Origin: Ailurus styani
Lineage: Eukaryota; Chordata; Mammalia; Carnivora; Ailuridae
Direction: 5' to 3'
NCBI GenBank assembly: GCA_002007465.1
Contig: LNAC01000031.1
Span: forward strand, 6,732,069 to 6,796,068
Length of the DNA: 64,000 nt
Shown: positions 1-11,286 of the stretch, in pieces
Position numbering within the stretch: position 1 is the first letter of the stretch
Layout: each line of letters starts with the position of its first letter
Program-made: the position numbers and the translations under genes
The notes under the pieces: generated by a model
Databases searched by the model: none
Told to the model about the DNA's origin: nothing
What the model saw: the letters and a program-made list of their open reading frames with translations, nothing else

Positions 1-1459
1 CCTCATATGAACTGAGGTCACTCTAAGAAGCTCAAAGTCTTCTCTTTTCTGATTGATAATAAATAGGATCACCATATAACTTATTGTCTAAATTGGGACT
101 TTTTTGGAGAGTGAACAAGGGCACTTTTAACTATTATATCTAGACCACAGGCATTAGCTGAGGCTGTCTTGGGCAAATGAGAATGTATGTTCACTTAGTT
201 ATAAATTTATTTTTATTTCATGAGCCATTGGTTGCCAATGTGACGACGTTCCTTCCATCTTCTTCCATGGCTACGGAAGAGGCAAGAAATTTTACATTTC
301 CCCAACTTGCCTTTTTTTAATATATGCAACAGATTGGGATCTTTCTTATACTCTTTATCCTACTGCAAAGTGCATTCACCGTTCCTAGGCATAAAATAGA
401 ATAAAAGAAAAATAGCATCTTCTTCATCCTTGAATAGAGAAGGTAAAAACTGACACAAAGTACCGTCAAGCCAAGTAGCCAGTGAAATTCTCAGAGAAAA
501 AAAATTACTTCTCAGCAGATGACACTTTTAATTGTAAGTTTCAAAATTTGGTAAGATTCTCGTGGCGAGGAGAGATTCAATCTTGGTGGAACACTCATCA
601 ACACTTTTTCCTTCATTGAGAGGGATATTTGATCTCGGCTTATAGGAACAGAGGAGGAGGCAGAACGGCTGATAGGAAATAAAATAGAAGACTGAATACA
701 TGGGGGTACAATTCCAGCTATCTAACCAATCAGTCATTTGCTTGCAGTGTGAAATGTCTGGATTTATCACAGTAATATTCTTGTTGGTGTTCATAGACCA
801 TGCAGGTCTCATTATATCTCTGCTGATGGCCTTGTCATCACCACTCATAATCAGACTTCTCTTTGTTGGCCTTATGTGACTCAGCGACCTTCAGTAATTG
901 AGGATGGAGCCTGGCCTTAAGTGCTGAGGGTAAAGCAAGTGTCTAGAGTGAGATCTTCCTCCCCTAATAAGGGACCAAAAGTTTGTCAGAAATGATCAGC
1001 AGGTTTTCTTGGAACATTAAATGGAATGGAAATAAAGGGGCCCTCCCTGTCTTCATAAATTACACAAGAGTATCCAATCTGCTCATCTTCACCCTGTAAT
1101 TTGGAATGGAAAATTCTCCTGTGCATAAATTGCCTTTCCTGAATCTAACACAATTAATCCAGAAGAGAAGTGGGAATGGATAGTAGGTTTTTTTTTTCCT
1201 TCCCTTCAAATTTTGTTGTTAATTAAAAAAACAATTATCAAGGATTTCTAATTACTTTATAAGTGCTGTATGGCCTGTACCTGCTCCTCAGCAAATTAGT
1301 AAGATAATGCTGGAAACATCTTATTAAACAGAATTACTCTTTCTCCGCCTTCAGATTCACACATTTACTTAATAGGCCTCTTCTCATGCAACACCTTTGT
1401 GAAACATTTATATCCATTAAGTTATCTCACAGTTATTAGCATTGTGCACTGGTTTCTCC
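1..1459. other. Unassigned non-coding sequence
   Basis: I see no gene, splice-bounded exon or recognisable repeat here. The base composition is AT-rich and ordinary for mammalian intergenic or intronic DNA. The only long frame, on the minus strand near 528-848, has no recognisable motif and is treated as chance. Confidence 0.5.
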
Positions 1460-1479
1460 TTTTTTTTTTTTTTTTTTTT
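1460..1479. repeat. Poly(T) tract, 20 T
   Basis: A run of 20 T, then one C and five more T. It could be the poly(A) tail of a minus-strand retrocopy lying to its right, but I found no flanking target-site duplication and recognise no source gene in 1480-1959. Confidence 0.85.
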
Positions 1480-1485
1480 CTTTTT

Positions 1486-1959
1486 ACCCAGGACCTAATG
1501 AATTGATAGGCTACTATAAGGGTGAGTGTCTTAAAGATACTTCCTTGGAGCAGGCAAGTATTTTGGAAATAATAAAATATTTCTGGTGGATAAAGACAGT
1601 ACTTAAAAGAAAAGATAGTACTTAAAGGGAAATAGAGCCCAGAGGTCCACAGAGAGTCCCTGGAACAAAATGGGAATATCTGTGGCCAGGGGCTGGCAAC
1701 AGGACTAGGGCAAAAATGTAAGCCATGGTCGAGCGCTGACAGGGCACGTGTGAATGGGAGAATCACCTGTACTCTAGTCAGCAGATCTGTGTGAGACATG
1801 CTGTTCAAGGATCATGCTAGAAGGGGATTCACTTACTCAAGGCTTTCACAGAATATATTAAGGTCTCTAGAATGTGAGTGGAACCAAGTCAAGAATGAGG
1901 AAGCAAGTGGCTGAAATCTAGGAAATCCTGATCTCATAGTGTTTTCTAATTGAATAAAT
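1486..1959. other. Unassigned non-coding sequence with a small direct repeat
   Basis: No recognised repeat family. A 16-bp near-identical direct repeat ('aaagacagtacttaaa' and 'aaagatagtacttaaa') lies at 1592-1607 and 1611-1626. The minus-strand frame across 1422-1808 begins inside this block, reads through the poly(T) and has no known domain. Confidence 0.45.
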
Positions 1960-2136
1960 GTGATGTGTAACATTGTGTACATTTAAGGTGCTCAAGGTGT
2001 TACTGATACATTTACATATTGTAATGTGATTGCTGATGTAATGATATTGCCTTGCTTAATTATAGTACAATATTATTGTTTATATTCCTTATACTGTGCC
2101 CTAGATCTCTATGACTTATTTACTAGTAGCAAGTTT

Positions 2137-2190
2137 GTACCTGTAAATACTCTTATACCTGTAAATACTCTTGTACCTGTAAATACTCCA
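2137..2190. repeat. Three tandem copies of an 18-bp unit
   Basis: The unit 'gtacctgtaaatactctt' occurs at 2137-2154, 2155-2172 (one change) and 2173-2190 (last two bases changed). It sits inside the 3' part of the old L1 and is probably a local replication-slippage expansion in that copy. Confidence 0.9.
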
Positions 2191-3926
2191 TCCCCTAGTA
2201 ACCACCATTTTACTCTCGGTTTTTTACATGTTTAACTTTTTTAGACTTCACATGTAAGTGATGTATAGCACTTATCTATCTGAATGTGACTTACCTTGTT
2301 TAGCATGATATGCACAAGGTCCAACCATGTTGTCACAAATGGGAGAATGTCTTCCTTTCTTATGACTGAATGATGTTCCAATGTGCCACATCTTTTTAAT
2401 CCATTCACCTGATGGGTGTTTGGGTTGTTTCCATATCTTGACTGTTCTGAATAATGCTGTGATACACATGGGAGTACAGAGGTCTCATTGAAATTCTGTT
2501 TTCATTTCCTTTGGGTAGGTACCCAGAAATGGAATTGTTGGATTGTATGGTAGATCTCTTTTTAAGTTTTTGAGGAAACTCCATAATGTTTTCCATAGTG
2601 TTGGGACCAATTTACATTCCCAGCAACAGTGTGTATGGGTTCCCTTTTTGCCACATCCTTGCCAGAACCTGTTGTCTCTAGTTTACTTGATGACAACCAT
2701 ACTAGTGCTGTGAGGAGATACCTCACTGTGGTTTTAATTTGCGGTTCCTTGGTGATTAGTGATATTGAGCATCTTTTCATGTGTGTGTTGGCTATTTTAA
2801 TGTCCTCTTTGAAGAAATGTCTTTTTAGTTCTTTTGCCCATTTTTAAATTGGATTGTTTGCACTTTAATTATTGAGTCGAATGAGTTCTTTATATATTTT
2901 GGGTATTAACTTCTTATATAATATGGCTTGTAAAATTTTTTTCCCGTTCTGTAGGTCGTCTTTTCATTTTAATTGTTTCTTTTGTTGTGCAGAAGCTTTC
3001 GAGTTTGAGGTAGTCCTATTTGTTGATTTTTTTTTTCTTTTGTTGTTTGTGCCTTTGGTGTCATGCAAGACCAAATAATTATTGCCAAGACCAATACCGA
3101 TGAGCTTTTCCCCTACGTTTTCTTCTACAAGTTGTATGGTATCAGGCATTATGATTAGGTCTTTGATCCATTTTAAGTTAATTTTTGTGAATAGTCTGAG
3201 ATAGGGGTCCAATATCATTACTCTGTATATGTTTCTCCACTTTCCCCAGCATGATTTGTTAAAGAGACTGTCTCTTCCTCATTGTATATTTTTAGCTCCT
3301 TTGCTGCATATTAGGTGAACATATGTCACAGTTTAATTCTGGGCCTCTATTCTGTTGGGTTGGTCAGTGTGTCTATTCTGGTGTCAGTACCATACTGTTT
3401 TTATTACTATGGCTTTATATATAGTTTCCAGCCTGGAGGCCTGATACCTCTGGCTTTGTTCTTTGTTCTCGAGACTGCCTCGTCTATTTGGGGTCTTCGT
3501 GGTTCCGCACAAATTTTAGGATTGTGTCTTCTATTTTTGTGAGGAATGCCTTTGGTATTTTGATGGAATTGTGTTGAATCTGTAGATGGCTTTGTGTTGT
3601 ATGGCCATTTTAACAGTATGAATTTTCTAATCTGTGAACAATGTATGTCTTTCCATTTGTTTGCATCTTCTTTGCTTTCTTTCAGCAAAGCTTTGTACTT
3701 TTCATTGTACAGATCTTTCAGTTCCTCAGTTAAATTTATTTCTAAGTATTTTAATATGCTTGATGCTATTGTGAATGGGATGGTTTTTCTTATTTCTTTT
3801 TCAATATGTTCTCATTAGTGTAAGGGAGTGCAATTCATTTCAGTATGTTGATTTTGTATCCTGACACTTTGCTGAAATTGTTGATTGATTCCCACAGTTT
3901 TTTTAACTGAATTTTGGGAGGATTTT

Positions 3927-3944
3927 ATATATATATATATATAA
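3927..3944. repeat. (TA)n microsatellite
   Basis: A short alternating TA run inside the ORF2 part of the old minus-strand L1. Confidence 0.8.
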
Positions 3945-5539
3945 ATAAAACCATGTCACCAGCAGATAATGACAGTTTTACTTCTTCCTTTCTGCTACAG
4001 GTGCCTTTTATTTCTTTGTCTTGTCTAATTGCTCTAGCTAGGACTTCTGGTATAATATTGAATAGAAGTAGTGAGAATGAGCATTCTTACTTTGTTGCTC
4101 ATCTTAGGGGAAAACTCTTTCAGTTTTTCTCCATTGAGTTTAATGTTAGCCATGAGTTTGCTCTATATGGCCCAAATTATGTTGAGATAGGTTATTTGTA
4201 TACCCAGTCTATCAAGGGTTTTTATAAAAAGATGTATTTTGTCAAATGCTTTTTCTACATCTATTGAGATAATCAAGTGATTTTTATCTTTCATTTTATT
4301 GATGTGATGTATTACATTTATTCTTCTGTATTCATCAGGAACATTGGTGTTTAGTTTTCTTTTTTTGTGTTATCTTTATCTGGTTTTGGTATTAAAGTAA
4401 TGCTGACCTTTTAGAATGAATTTGGAAGCCTTTCCTCCTCAATATTTTTGAAAAGTTTGAGGAGCATTGGCATTCTTCTTTCAATGTTTGGTAGAACTCT
4501 CCCGCGAAGCTGTTTGGTCCTGGAGTTTTCTGTATTGGGAGTTTTTTGATTTCTGATTCAAATCTCTTGTTATTGGTCTGTTTAGATTTTCTATTTCTTC
4601 CTGATTCAGTCTTGGTTGGTTGTGTATTTCTAGAAATGTATCCATTTATTCTATATTATGTAATTTGCTGGTATATAATTGTTCGTAGTAGTCTCTTGTG
4701 ATTCTATTATTTCTGTAGTTTCAGTTGTAATGTCTCCCGTTTTATTTCTAATTTTATTTATTTGAGTCGTCTTTCTTTATCACAGTTAGTCCAGCTAAAG
4801 ATTTGTCAATTTTGTTTACCTTTTCAAAGAAACAGCTCTTAGTTTTGTTTTCTGATCTATTGTTTTTCTGGTCTCTATTTCATTTATTTCCCCTTTGATC
4901 CTTATTTCCCTCCTTCTGCTAACTTTGAGCTTAAATTATTCTTTTTTTCCCCCTAGTTCCTTGAGGTATAAAGTTAGGTTGTTTATTTGAGATCTTTCTA
5001 ATAATCTTTCCTCTCAGAACTACTTTTGCTGCATCCTACAATATTTGGTATGTTTTGTTTTCATTTACATTTGTTTCAAGATGATTTTTTATTTCTCCTT
5101 TGATTTCTTTTTTGACAAAGTTGTTGCTTAGAAGTGTGTTGTTTAGTTTCCACATACTTATAGATCTTCTCACTTTTCTTTTGTTGATTTCTGGTTTCAT
5201 ACCATTGTGGTCAGACAAGATAGTTGGTGTACTTTCAGTCTTGCATTTGAGGAGAATGTGTATTCTGATGCTGTTGGGTGGAATGTTTTATATATATCTA
5301 TTAAGTCCATTTGTTCTAAACTGTGGTTTAATTCTAATGTTTCCTTGTTGGTTTTCTGTCTGGATGTTCTATCCATTGCTGATAGTGGGGTACTGAAATT
5401 CTCTACAATTACTGTAGAGAATTACTATTACTCCCTTAAGATTTGTTATTTATTGCTTAACATATTTCAGTGCCTGGTGTTGGGATTCTATATACTTATG
5501 ATTGTTATATCTTCTTGATAAATTATTGACCCCTTTATT

Positions 5540-6067
5540 TTTTAAGTATAATTTATTTTATTTTTTAAATTAAATTTAATTTTATATAAATTCAGTTAAT
5601 TAACATATGGTGTATCATTAGTTTCAGAGGTAGTGTTCAGTGATTCATCAGTTGTATATAACACCCAGTGCTCATTACATCATGTGCCCTCTTTAATGCC
5701 TGTCACCCAGTTACCCCATCCCTCACACTCTTACTTCCAGCAATCCTTAGTTTGTTTTCTATGATTAAGAGTCCTTTATGGTTTGTCAGCTTCTCTGATT
5801 TCATCTTGTTTTATTTTTCCCACCCCTTATGCTTCTCTGTTTTGTTTATTAAATTCCACATATGAGTGAAATCATACGATGATTGTCTTTCTCTGATTGA
5901 CTTATTTGGCTTAGCATTCATAAAACACTCTAGTTCCATCCAGGCCATTGCAAATGGGAAATAATTTTCCATTTGATTTGTACACCACATCTTCTTATTC
6001 ATTCATCTCTTAATAGACATCTGGGCTCTTTCCATAGTTTGGCTATTGTGGACATTGCTGCTATAAA
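5540..6067 (-). mobile_element. 5'-truncated LINE-1 nested in the old L1
   Basis: A younger minus-strand L1 3' end (T-rich tail end at left, 3' UTR, then the ORF2 C-terminal region) interrupts the older L1. It is bounded by a perfect 12-bp duplication, 'gacccctttatt', at 5528-5539 and 6068-6079. Removing the insert restores the expected old-L1 sequence reading into the section beginning 'gttatgtagtgacc'. The phrase 'acacccagtgctcattaca' is typical of carnivore L1 3' UTRs and recurs in the copy at 44.3 kb. No intact frame remains. Confidence 0.9.
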
Positions 6068-6326
6068 GACCCCTTTATTGTTATGTAGTGACCTTCTTTG
6101 TATCTTGTTACCAATTTTAGACTGAACCCCCCTTTTTTTTCTGATATAAGTATGACTCTGCCTACATACTTTTCATTTCCATTTGCTTGGAATATTATCT
6201 AACATCCTTTCATTTTGGGCCTCTGTGTGTCTGTGTCTTTAGAACTGAAATGGGATTCCTGTAGGCAGTATATAGTTGGATCTTGTTTGTTTTTTTTTTT
6301 CCCTGCATCAAGACACTTTATGACTG

Positions 6327-6458
6327 TTTTTTGTTTTTAAGTAGGCTTCACACCCAGCATGGAGCCCAATATGGGACTTGAACTCATGACCCTGAGATCA
6401 AGACCTGAGCTGAGATCAAGAGTCAGATGCTTAATGAACTGAGCCACCCAGGGACCCC
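6327..6458 (-). mobile_element. Carnivore tRNA-derived SINE nested in the old L1
   Basis: Reverse complement of a carnivore SINE. The tRNA-like head appears at the right as 'gagccacccagggacccc', and the body carries 'tgaccctgagatcaagacc'. It sits inside the old L1. Weakly matching flanks 'acactttatg' (6313-6322) and 'acattctgtg' (6459-6468) are probably a diverged target-site duplication, since intact L1 has one such motif here. That divergence suggests an old insertion. Confidence 0.85.
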
Positions 6459-7506
6459 ACATTCTGTGTCTTTTGATTGATGAGTTTAATCCATTTATAT
6501 TTAGTACTATTATTGACATGTAAGGATTTATGACTGCCATTTAATCTTTTGCCTTCTGATAATTTTGTCTATCATCTCTTTTTCCTTTTGTTTCTGTCTA
6601 CCTTTGTAAGTTGGTGGTTTTCCATGGTGATTTGCTCAGTCTCCCCCATTTTTAATGTTTTGTGTCTCTGCTCAAGGTTTTTGCTTTGTGATTAGCATGA
6701 GGTTTACATAAGACATCTCATAGATAACATAGTTATTTTTCTGCCAAGAGCAATTTGTCTTTATTCACCCTTAAAGTTCTATCCATTTTTGTTTCCCCTT
6801 TTATGTTTTTGATGTCACAAATGATGTCTTTTAATGCTATGATTTCATTACTAAGTTGTAGTGGTTATATTTTTAACATTCTTTTCCTTTAAGCATCATG
6901 CTACAGTTAAGAGCTTAATATACTAAAAATGGGTTCCAATATTCTAATTCTGACTGACTTTAACTTTAATCAGAGTTTGTGTGCTTTTGTTTTTTCATTT
7001 TAATTTGGAGAGCTCCTTTCAGCATTTCTTGTTAGGTAAGTCTGATGGTGGTGAACTCCCTCAATTTTTGTTTGTCTAGGAGAGCTTTTATTTCTTCCTC
7101 ATATTTGAAGGATAATTTTGCTGGATAGAGCATTCTTGGCTGGCATTTTTTTTTCAGTTAAAAAAATTTTTTTTGTTGAAGTATAATAGCTGCAGTTTTT
7201 ATCTTTTAATATTTTGAATATGTTATTCCAACTCTCCTGGACTGTAGAGTTTCTGCTGAGAAATGTGCTGAGAAAACTGATTATACCCTAGTAGGTGTAA
7301 CTTTGTAGGTTACTGTCTTTTTTTTCCCCCATAACTGCCCTAAAATTCTTTCTTTATCATTAACTTTTGAGAGTTTTAATAAGATGTATTTTGGAGAAAG
7401 TCTTTTCGTGTTGAGATAATAAGGTGTTCTGTTAGCTTTGTGAGCTTGTACATTTGATTCTTACCCTGGATTTGGGAATTCTCAGCTATTATTTCTCTTC
7501 TTTTCT

Positions 7507-8748
7507 TTCTGTTCAAGTATAATTAACATACAGTGTTATATCAGTTTCAGGTATAAAATATAACGATTCACAATTCTATACATTTCTCAGTGTTCATCAA
7601 GATAAGTGTGCTCTTAATCTCCTTTATCTGTTTCACCCATCCCCCACCCACCTCCTTCTGGAAACCACCAGTTTGTTCTCTACAGTTAAGAGTCTGTTTT
7701 TGTTTCTCTTTTTTCTTTCTTTGTTTGTTTTGTTACTTAAATTTCATGTATTAGCAAAATAGTGGTATTTGTCTTTGACTTTTTTCACTTTACATTTTAC
7801 ACTTTAGGTCAATCCACGTTGTTGTAAATAGTAAGATTTCATTTTTTATAGTTGAGTAATATTCCATTGAGTGTGTGTGTATCTATCTATCTATCTATAG
7901 ATACACATACACAAACATACACACACACATATACACACAAACTATATCTTCTTAAGTCATCTATCAGTGGACACTTGGGTTGTTTCCATCTTGGCTATTG
8001 TAAATAATGCTGCAGGAACACTGGGGTGTACACCTTTTTGAATTAGTGTTTCCATTTTCTTTGGGCAAATACCCTGTGGTGAAATTACTGGGTCATGCAG
8101 TAATTCTGTTCTAATTTTTTTTAAGGAAACTCTATACTGTTTTCCACAGTGGTTGCACCAATTTGCATTCCTACTAACAGTACACAACTGTTCCTTTTTC
8201 TCTACATCCTTGCCAACACTTGTTATTTCTTATGGTTTTTATTTTAACCATTCTGACAGTGTAAAGTGATATCCCATTGGTTTTAATTTTCATTTACCTG
8301 ATGATTAGTGATGTTGAGCATCTTTTCATGTATCTGTTGGCCATCTGTCTGCCTTCTCTGGAAAAATGTCTATTCAGGTCTCTGCCCATTTTTAATCAGA
8401 TTATTTGTTTTTTCAGTGTTGACTTGTATAAGTTATTTATATATTTTAGATACTAACCCTTTAGCAAATATATCATTTGCAAATATCTTCTCCCATTTAG
8501 TAGGATGATTTTTTTTTGTTTTATTGGTAGTTTCCTTTGTTGTGCAAAAGCTTTTTATTTTGGTGTAGTCCCAATAGATTAATTTTGCTTTTGTTTCCCT
8601 TGCCAGACATATCTAGACTATTTCTATGGCTGATGTCAAAGAAATTACTGCCTATGTTTTGTTCCAGGAATTTTATGGTTTCAGTTTTCATATTTAGGTC
8701 TTTAATCCTAATCTTTTGTATCTTTAAGTACATTCTCTGCTCTCTTTC
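7507..8748 (-). mobile_element. Second LINE-1 nested in the old L1
   Basis: A minus-strand L1 3' UTR plus ORF2 C-terminal third interrupts the old L1 5' region. Minus-strand frames carry L1 ORF2 signatures: 'KTETIKFLEQNIG' near 8690 and 'ALFTIAKMETTQ' near 7980. Matching flanks 'tctcttcttttc' (7494-7505 and 8749-8760) are a plausible target-site duplication, although pyrimidine-rich sequence makes it less certain. ORF2 is broken by frameshifts. The right-hand border, about 8725-8748, is approximate. Confidence 0.8.
7871..7941. repeat. Compound (GT)/(ATCT)/(CA) microsatellite with dyad symmetry
   Basis: A GT run, an ATCT run, then CA-rich sequence, inside the nested L1. The motif 'tgtgtatctat' (7876-7886) is the exact reverse complement of 'atagatacaca' (7897-7907), so the array could fold into a hairpin. 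Confidence 0.85.
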
Positions 8749-9460
8749 TCTCTTCTTTTCCTAGGATACCCATTATTCTTATGTTGGCTTTTCTAATTGA
8801 GTCAGATAGTGATCATAGGGTTTTGTTTTTTTTTAATGGTCTTAGTTCTTGATCCTCTTCCACCTGATCATTTCTATATTTTCATACTCAAGCTTGGTAA
8901 TTCTCTCTTCCATATGATCTGCTCTATTTCCACTGCATTCCAATGCCTTCTTCATCTCATTTATTAAGTTCTTTAGCTTCAGAATTTTCATTTGGTTCTT
9001 TTTTAAGAATTTCTATCACTTTGGTAAATTCCTAGTTCTTTTCACTAATTTTACTGTTGAAGATCATTCTATTGCTTTTTTGAGTTTCCTTGTAGCTTGT
9101 TGAATTTCTTCATAACACTTATTTTAAGTGATCAGATTACAGTAGTCCCGTTTTTGAGTTTAGTTGTTGGAAAATTGTCATTTCTTTTTTGATACCATAT
9201 TACCATGATTTTTCATGATGTTTGATGAGAAGTGCTTCTGTGGCAGCATTTGGATTAGTGAACATCTTAATTAGGCAAGGTTTTGTTTACATTGATTCTA
9301 ACAATTCAAGAAATCGGTAGTTAGAAGCCTTCCCTTTGTCTTCCAGAAGGTGGTGCTATAGCACAAATTTTTGGTTTCTCTTCAGGGAGCTAATTTGGGC
9401 TATGGTTGAGAGAGGGCATAAGAAAACCCCAAAGAAGCAAAGAGTGGCAGCAGGGGTGGG

Positions 9461-9498
9461 TGGGACTTTGGATGTGCCCTGGGACTTTAGATGTGCCC
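9461..9498. repeat. 19-bp tandem duplication
   Basis: The units 'tgggactttggatgtgccc' (9461-9479) and 'tgggactttagatgtgccc' (9480-9498) differ at one base. They lie in the GC-richer 5' region of the old L1. Confidence 0.9.
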
Positions 9499-9942
9499 AC
9501 TTCCTGGTAAGGGGATCTCCAAGTGGGAGGTTCCAGAGGTCCATGGGACATCTTCTGGCCTCCTGGGTGTGACAGCAACAGCCATTTCCTTCATTTCTGT
9601 TTGCCTACTTGTCTTTCCTTTCCCTCTCCCCAATCACCATAACTTTCTTTAGAGAGAGCAAGTGGTCTCTCCAACTGCAGCACATGTGGTTGGGCAGTCT
9701 CCCACGTACCGCCTTCACTCTCTGCCTCCTTTGCCAGAAAGCTTGTGCTGGTTTGCGGCCAGCCCAGTGCAGCGCTGCTTTCTCTGCCATTACCGTCTCT
9801 ACTGCCGCCAGCTCCGGGGCCCCTTCCCTCCCTCCGGCCACTTCCATGTTCCCAGAATCTCCTGCAATCCAGTCCACCCACTTTCAGGTGCATAGATGGA
9901 TGGATCTCTTGGGTGTCTTGGTATGCGGTGTAGAAGTGCTAT

Positions 9943-9960
9943 TTGTTGTTGTTGTTGTTG
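9943..9960. repeat. (TTG)6 microsatellite
   Basis: Six TTG units close to the 5' terminus of the old minus-strand L1. Similar TTG runs occur there in related L1 elements, to my recollection. Confidence 0.85.
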
Positions 9961-10030
9961 TAGATGTCCAATGAGTTGTAAATCCAAGGGGACAAAAGGA
10001 AGAAGGGCTCATGGAACTCCCATGATCTCT

Positions 10031-10840
10031 CAGTTTTAAATAATTTTTTAGACCCTTTACATGGTACAGTCCATTCTAGAACTACATAATACTGGAGATT
10101 TAACATAAAGTTAAGACATAGTCAAAGGGTTTTTTTTTATTTACTAAATTTGAAGTGACTTTCATTTAATCTAAATATATTTTTATTCTTTTATAGAGCA
10201 GTTCACGTAAGATTCATGATGATGGTATTCCTTGCAATTTTTTTTCCCTTTTCCCCTTTCTTTTCTTTTCTTTTTTTTAGTTCTGTACTCTCTAGTCCTA
10301 GAAGCTGGGTCAAGATCACAGTATTGTTATACTAAATTGTTATGTGGGGTTTGCTAGCTTGTCCAGCAGCACAATATATGCAGGGGATCTGGGATTAAGC
10401 CTAAAATGTCCTCCCTTCTTGTCTACATCTGCAGTAATCAGTCCATTGTGCCCTGGGTAGCTAACAGATATTATCAAGTCTGTAATGCTTTGATGTTACA
10501 TATGCCAAGCTGCTATTTACCAGAACAGGAGTCCCATTTTGGCATGGATGGTTCATGAAATATTTGTGGAGTGTTGGGGAAGCTATAGACATCCTTTTAT
10601 TTGTGGGAATTTAAAAGAACAACAACAACAATTTGTCATGAATAAATGGTACTGGTAGAGATTTTAAGAGAACACTGGGATACATTTTGAATTTCAGGTT
10701 CAACTGAGAGAAATTTCACAGATATAGAGGGGAAAAAACCAAATATACTTTAACAACTATGAAATAAGCATGATGACTAAAAGTTAAAAGATTTGGGATC
10801 ATCAGGTAGAAAGTGAGAGTTGAAAAGTAGTTTATAGACT
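10031..10840. other. Unassigned non-coding sequence
   Basis: No gene or clear repeat family. A pyrimidine-rich tract lies at about 10228-10280 and a short (CAA)n at about 10619-10631. Confidence 0.45.
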
Positions 10841-10847
10841 TCTGGGT

Positions 10848-11286
10848 AAGATGGTGGATTAGAAAAGGTAGAGAATCCTATAGCTTAATAACCATACAAG
10901 CAATTGGAAAGGTATTAAAGGTAGCAAGTTAAAAAGGAAAAGAATAGGGGTACCTGGGTGGCTAAGGCGGTTAACTGTCCACTTCAGCTCAGGTCATGAT
11001 CTCAGGGTCCTGGGATTGAGCCCAGCATGGAGTTCCACCTGGAGCCCCGCCCAGAGACCCAAGCTCAGCAGAGGGTCTGCTTGACTCTCCTTCTCTCTCT
11101 CTGCACCTGCCCCTGCTCACAGGAGGAGCACTCCCTCTCTCAAATAAATAAATAAATAAATAAATCTTAAAAATAAAAAAGGAAAAGAGCACAGCAACAT
11201 GAATATACTTTACTGAACTGTACCCTGAAAGATGGCTAATATGGTAAATTTTGTTATGTATTTTTTTGCCACAATTTAAAAAAAGT
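10848..11286 (+). mobile_element. Possible old L1 relic interrupted by a SINE
   Basis: The left part, 'cttctgggtaagatggtgg', resembles an L1 5' terminus. The right part (about 11205-11286, 'gatggctaatatggtaaatt') resembles an old L1 3' terminus. The SINE at 10947 splits them. Whether they belong to one internally deleted element is uncertain. Confidence 0.4.
10947..11175 (+). mobile_element. Carnivore tRNA-derived SINE
   Basis: Head 'ggggtacctgggtggctaag', body 'caggtcatgatctcagggtc', then a CT-rich section and an (AAAT)n tail. It is flanked by a perfect 13-bp duplication, 'aaaaaggaaaaga', at 10931-10943 and 11176-11188. It is a retrotransposed copy with no coding capacity. Confidence 0.95.

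Larger units (their letters stand above)
1960..10030 (-). mobile_element. Old near-full-length LINE-1 (L1M-type), decayed, with nested insertions
   Basis: From left to right the plus strand shows the reverse complement of an L1: 3' end, ORF2 from C- to N-terminus, then the 5' region. Minus-strand frames give recognisable ORF2 pieces. Near 3218-2964 there is 'WIKDLIIMPDTIQLVEENVG', matching the conserved WIKDLN..TI.LLEENIG region. Near 2469-2272 there is 'ALFRTVKIWKQPKHPS', matching ALFTIAKTWNQPKCPS. Frames are short and frameshifted, so the element is dead. The stretch at 7020-7490 and the GC-richer 9180-10030 resemble the 5' region of old L1M elements. Removing the nested insertions leaves roughly 6.2 kb, about full length. 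Both outer borders are approximate and no outer TSD was found. The subfamily name is from memory. Confidence 0.85.

Noticed and set aside
1460..1900. Possible processed pseudogene to the right of the poly(T) tract
   Set aside because: No target-site duplication, no poly(A) signal at the expected place and no recognisable protein on the minus strand.
2137..2190. Regularly spaced short repeats, considered as a CRISPR-like array
   Set aside because: Only three tandem 18-bp units without spacers, inside an L1 in mammalian DNA.
9591..9987. Several overlapping frames on both strands, up to 121 codons
   Set aside because: They lie in the GC-richer 5' region of the fossil L1, where stop codons are scarce by composition. 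No known domain and no codon pattern.
10947..10995. tRNA-like sequence at the heads of the SINEs
   Set aside because: These are the tRNA-derived 5' ends of carnivore SINEs, diverged and lacking a complete cloverleaf, so not tRNA genes.
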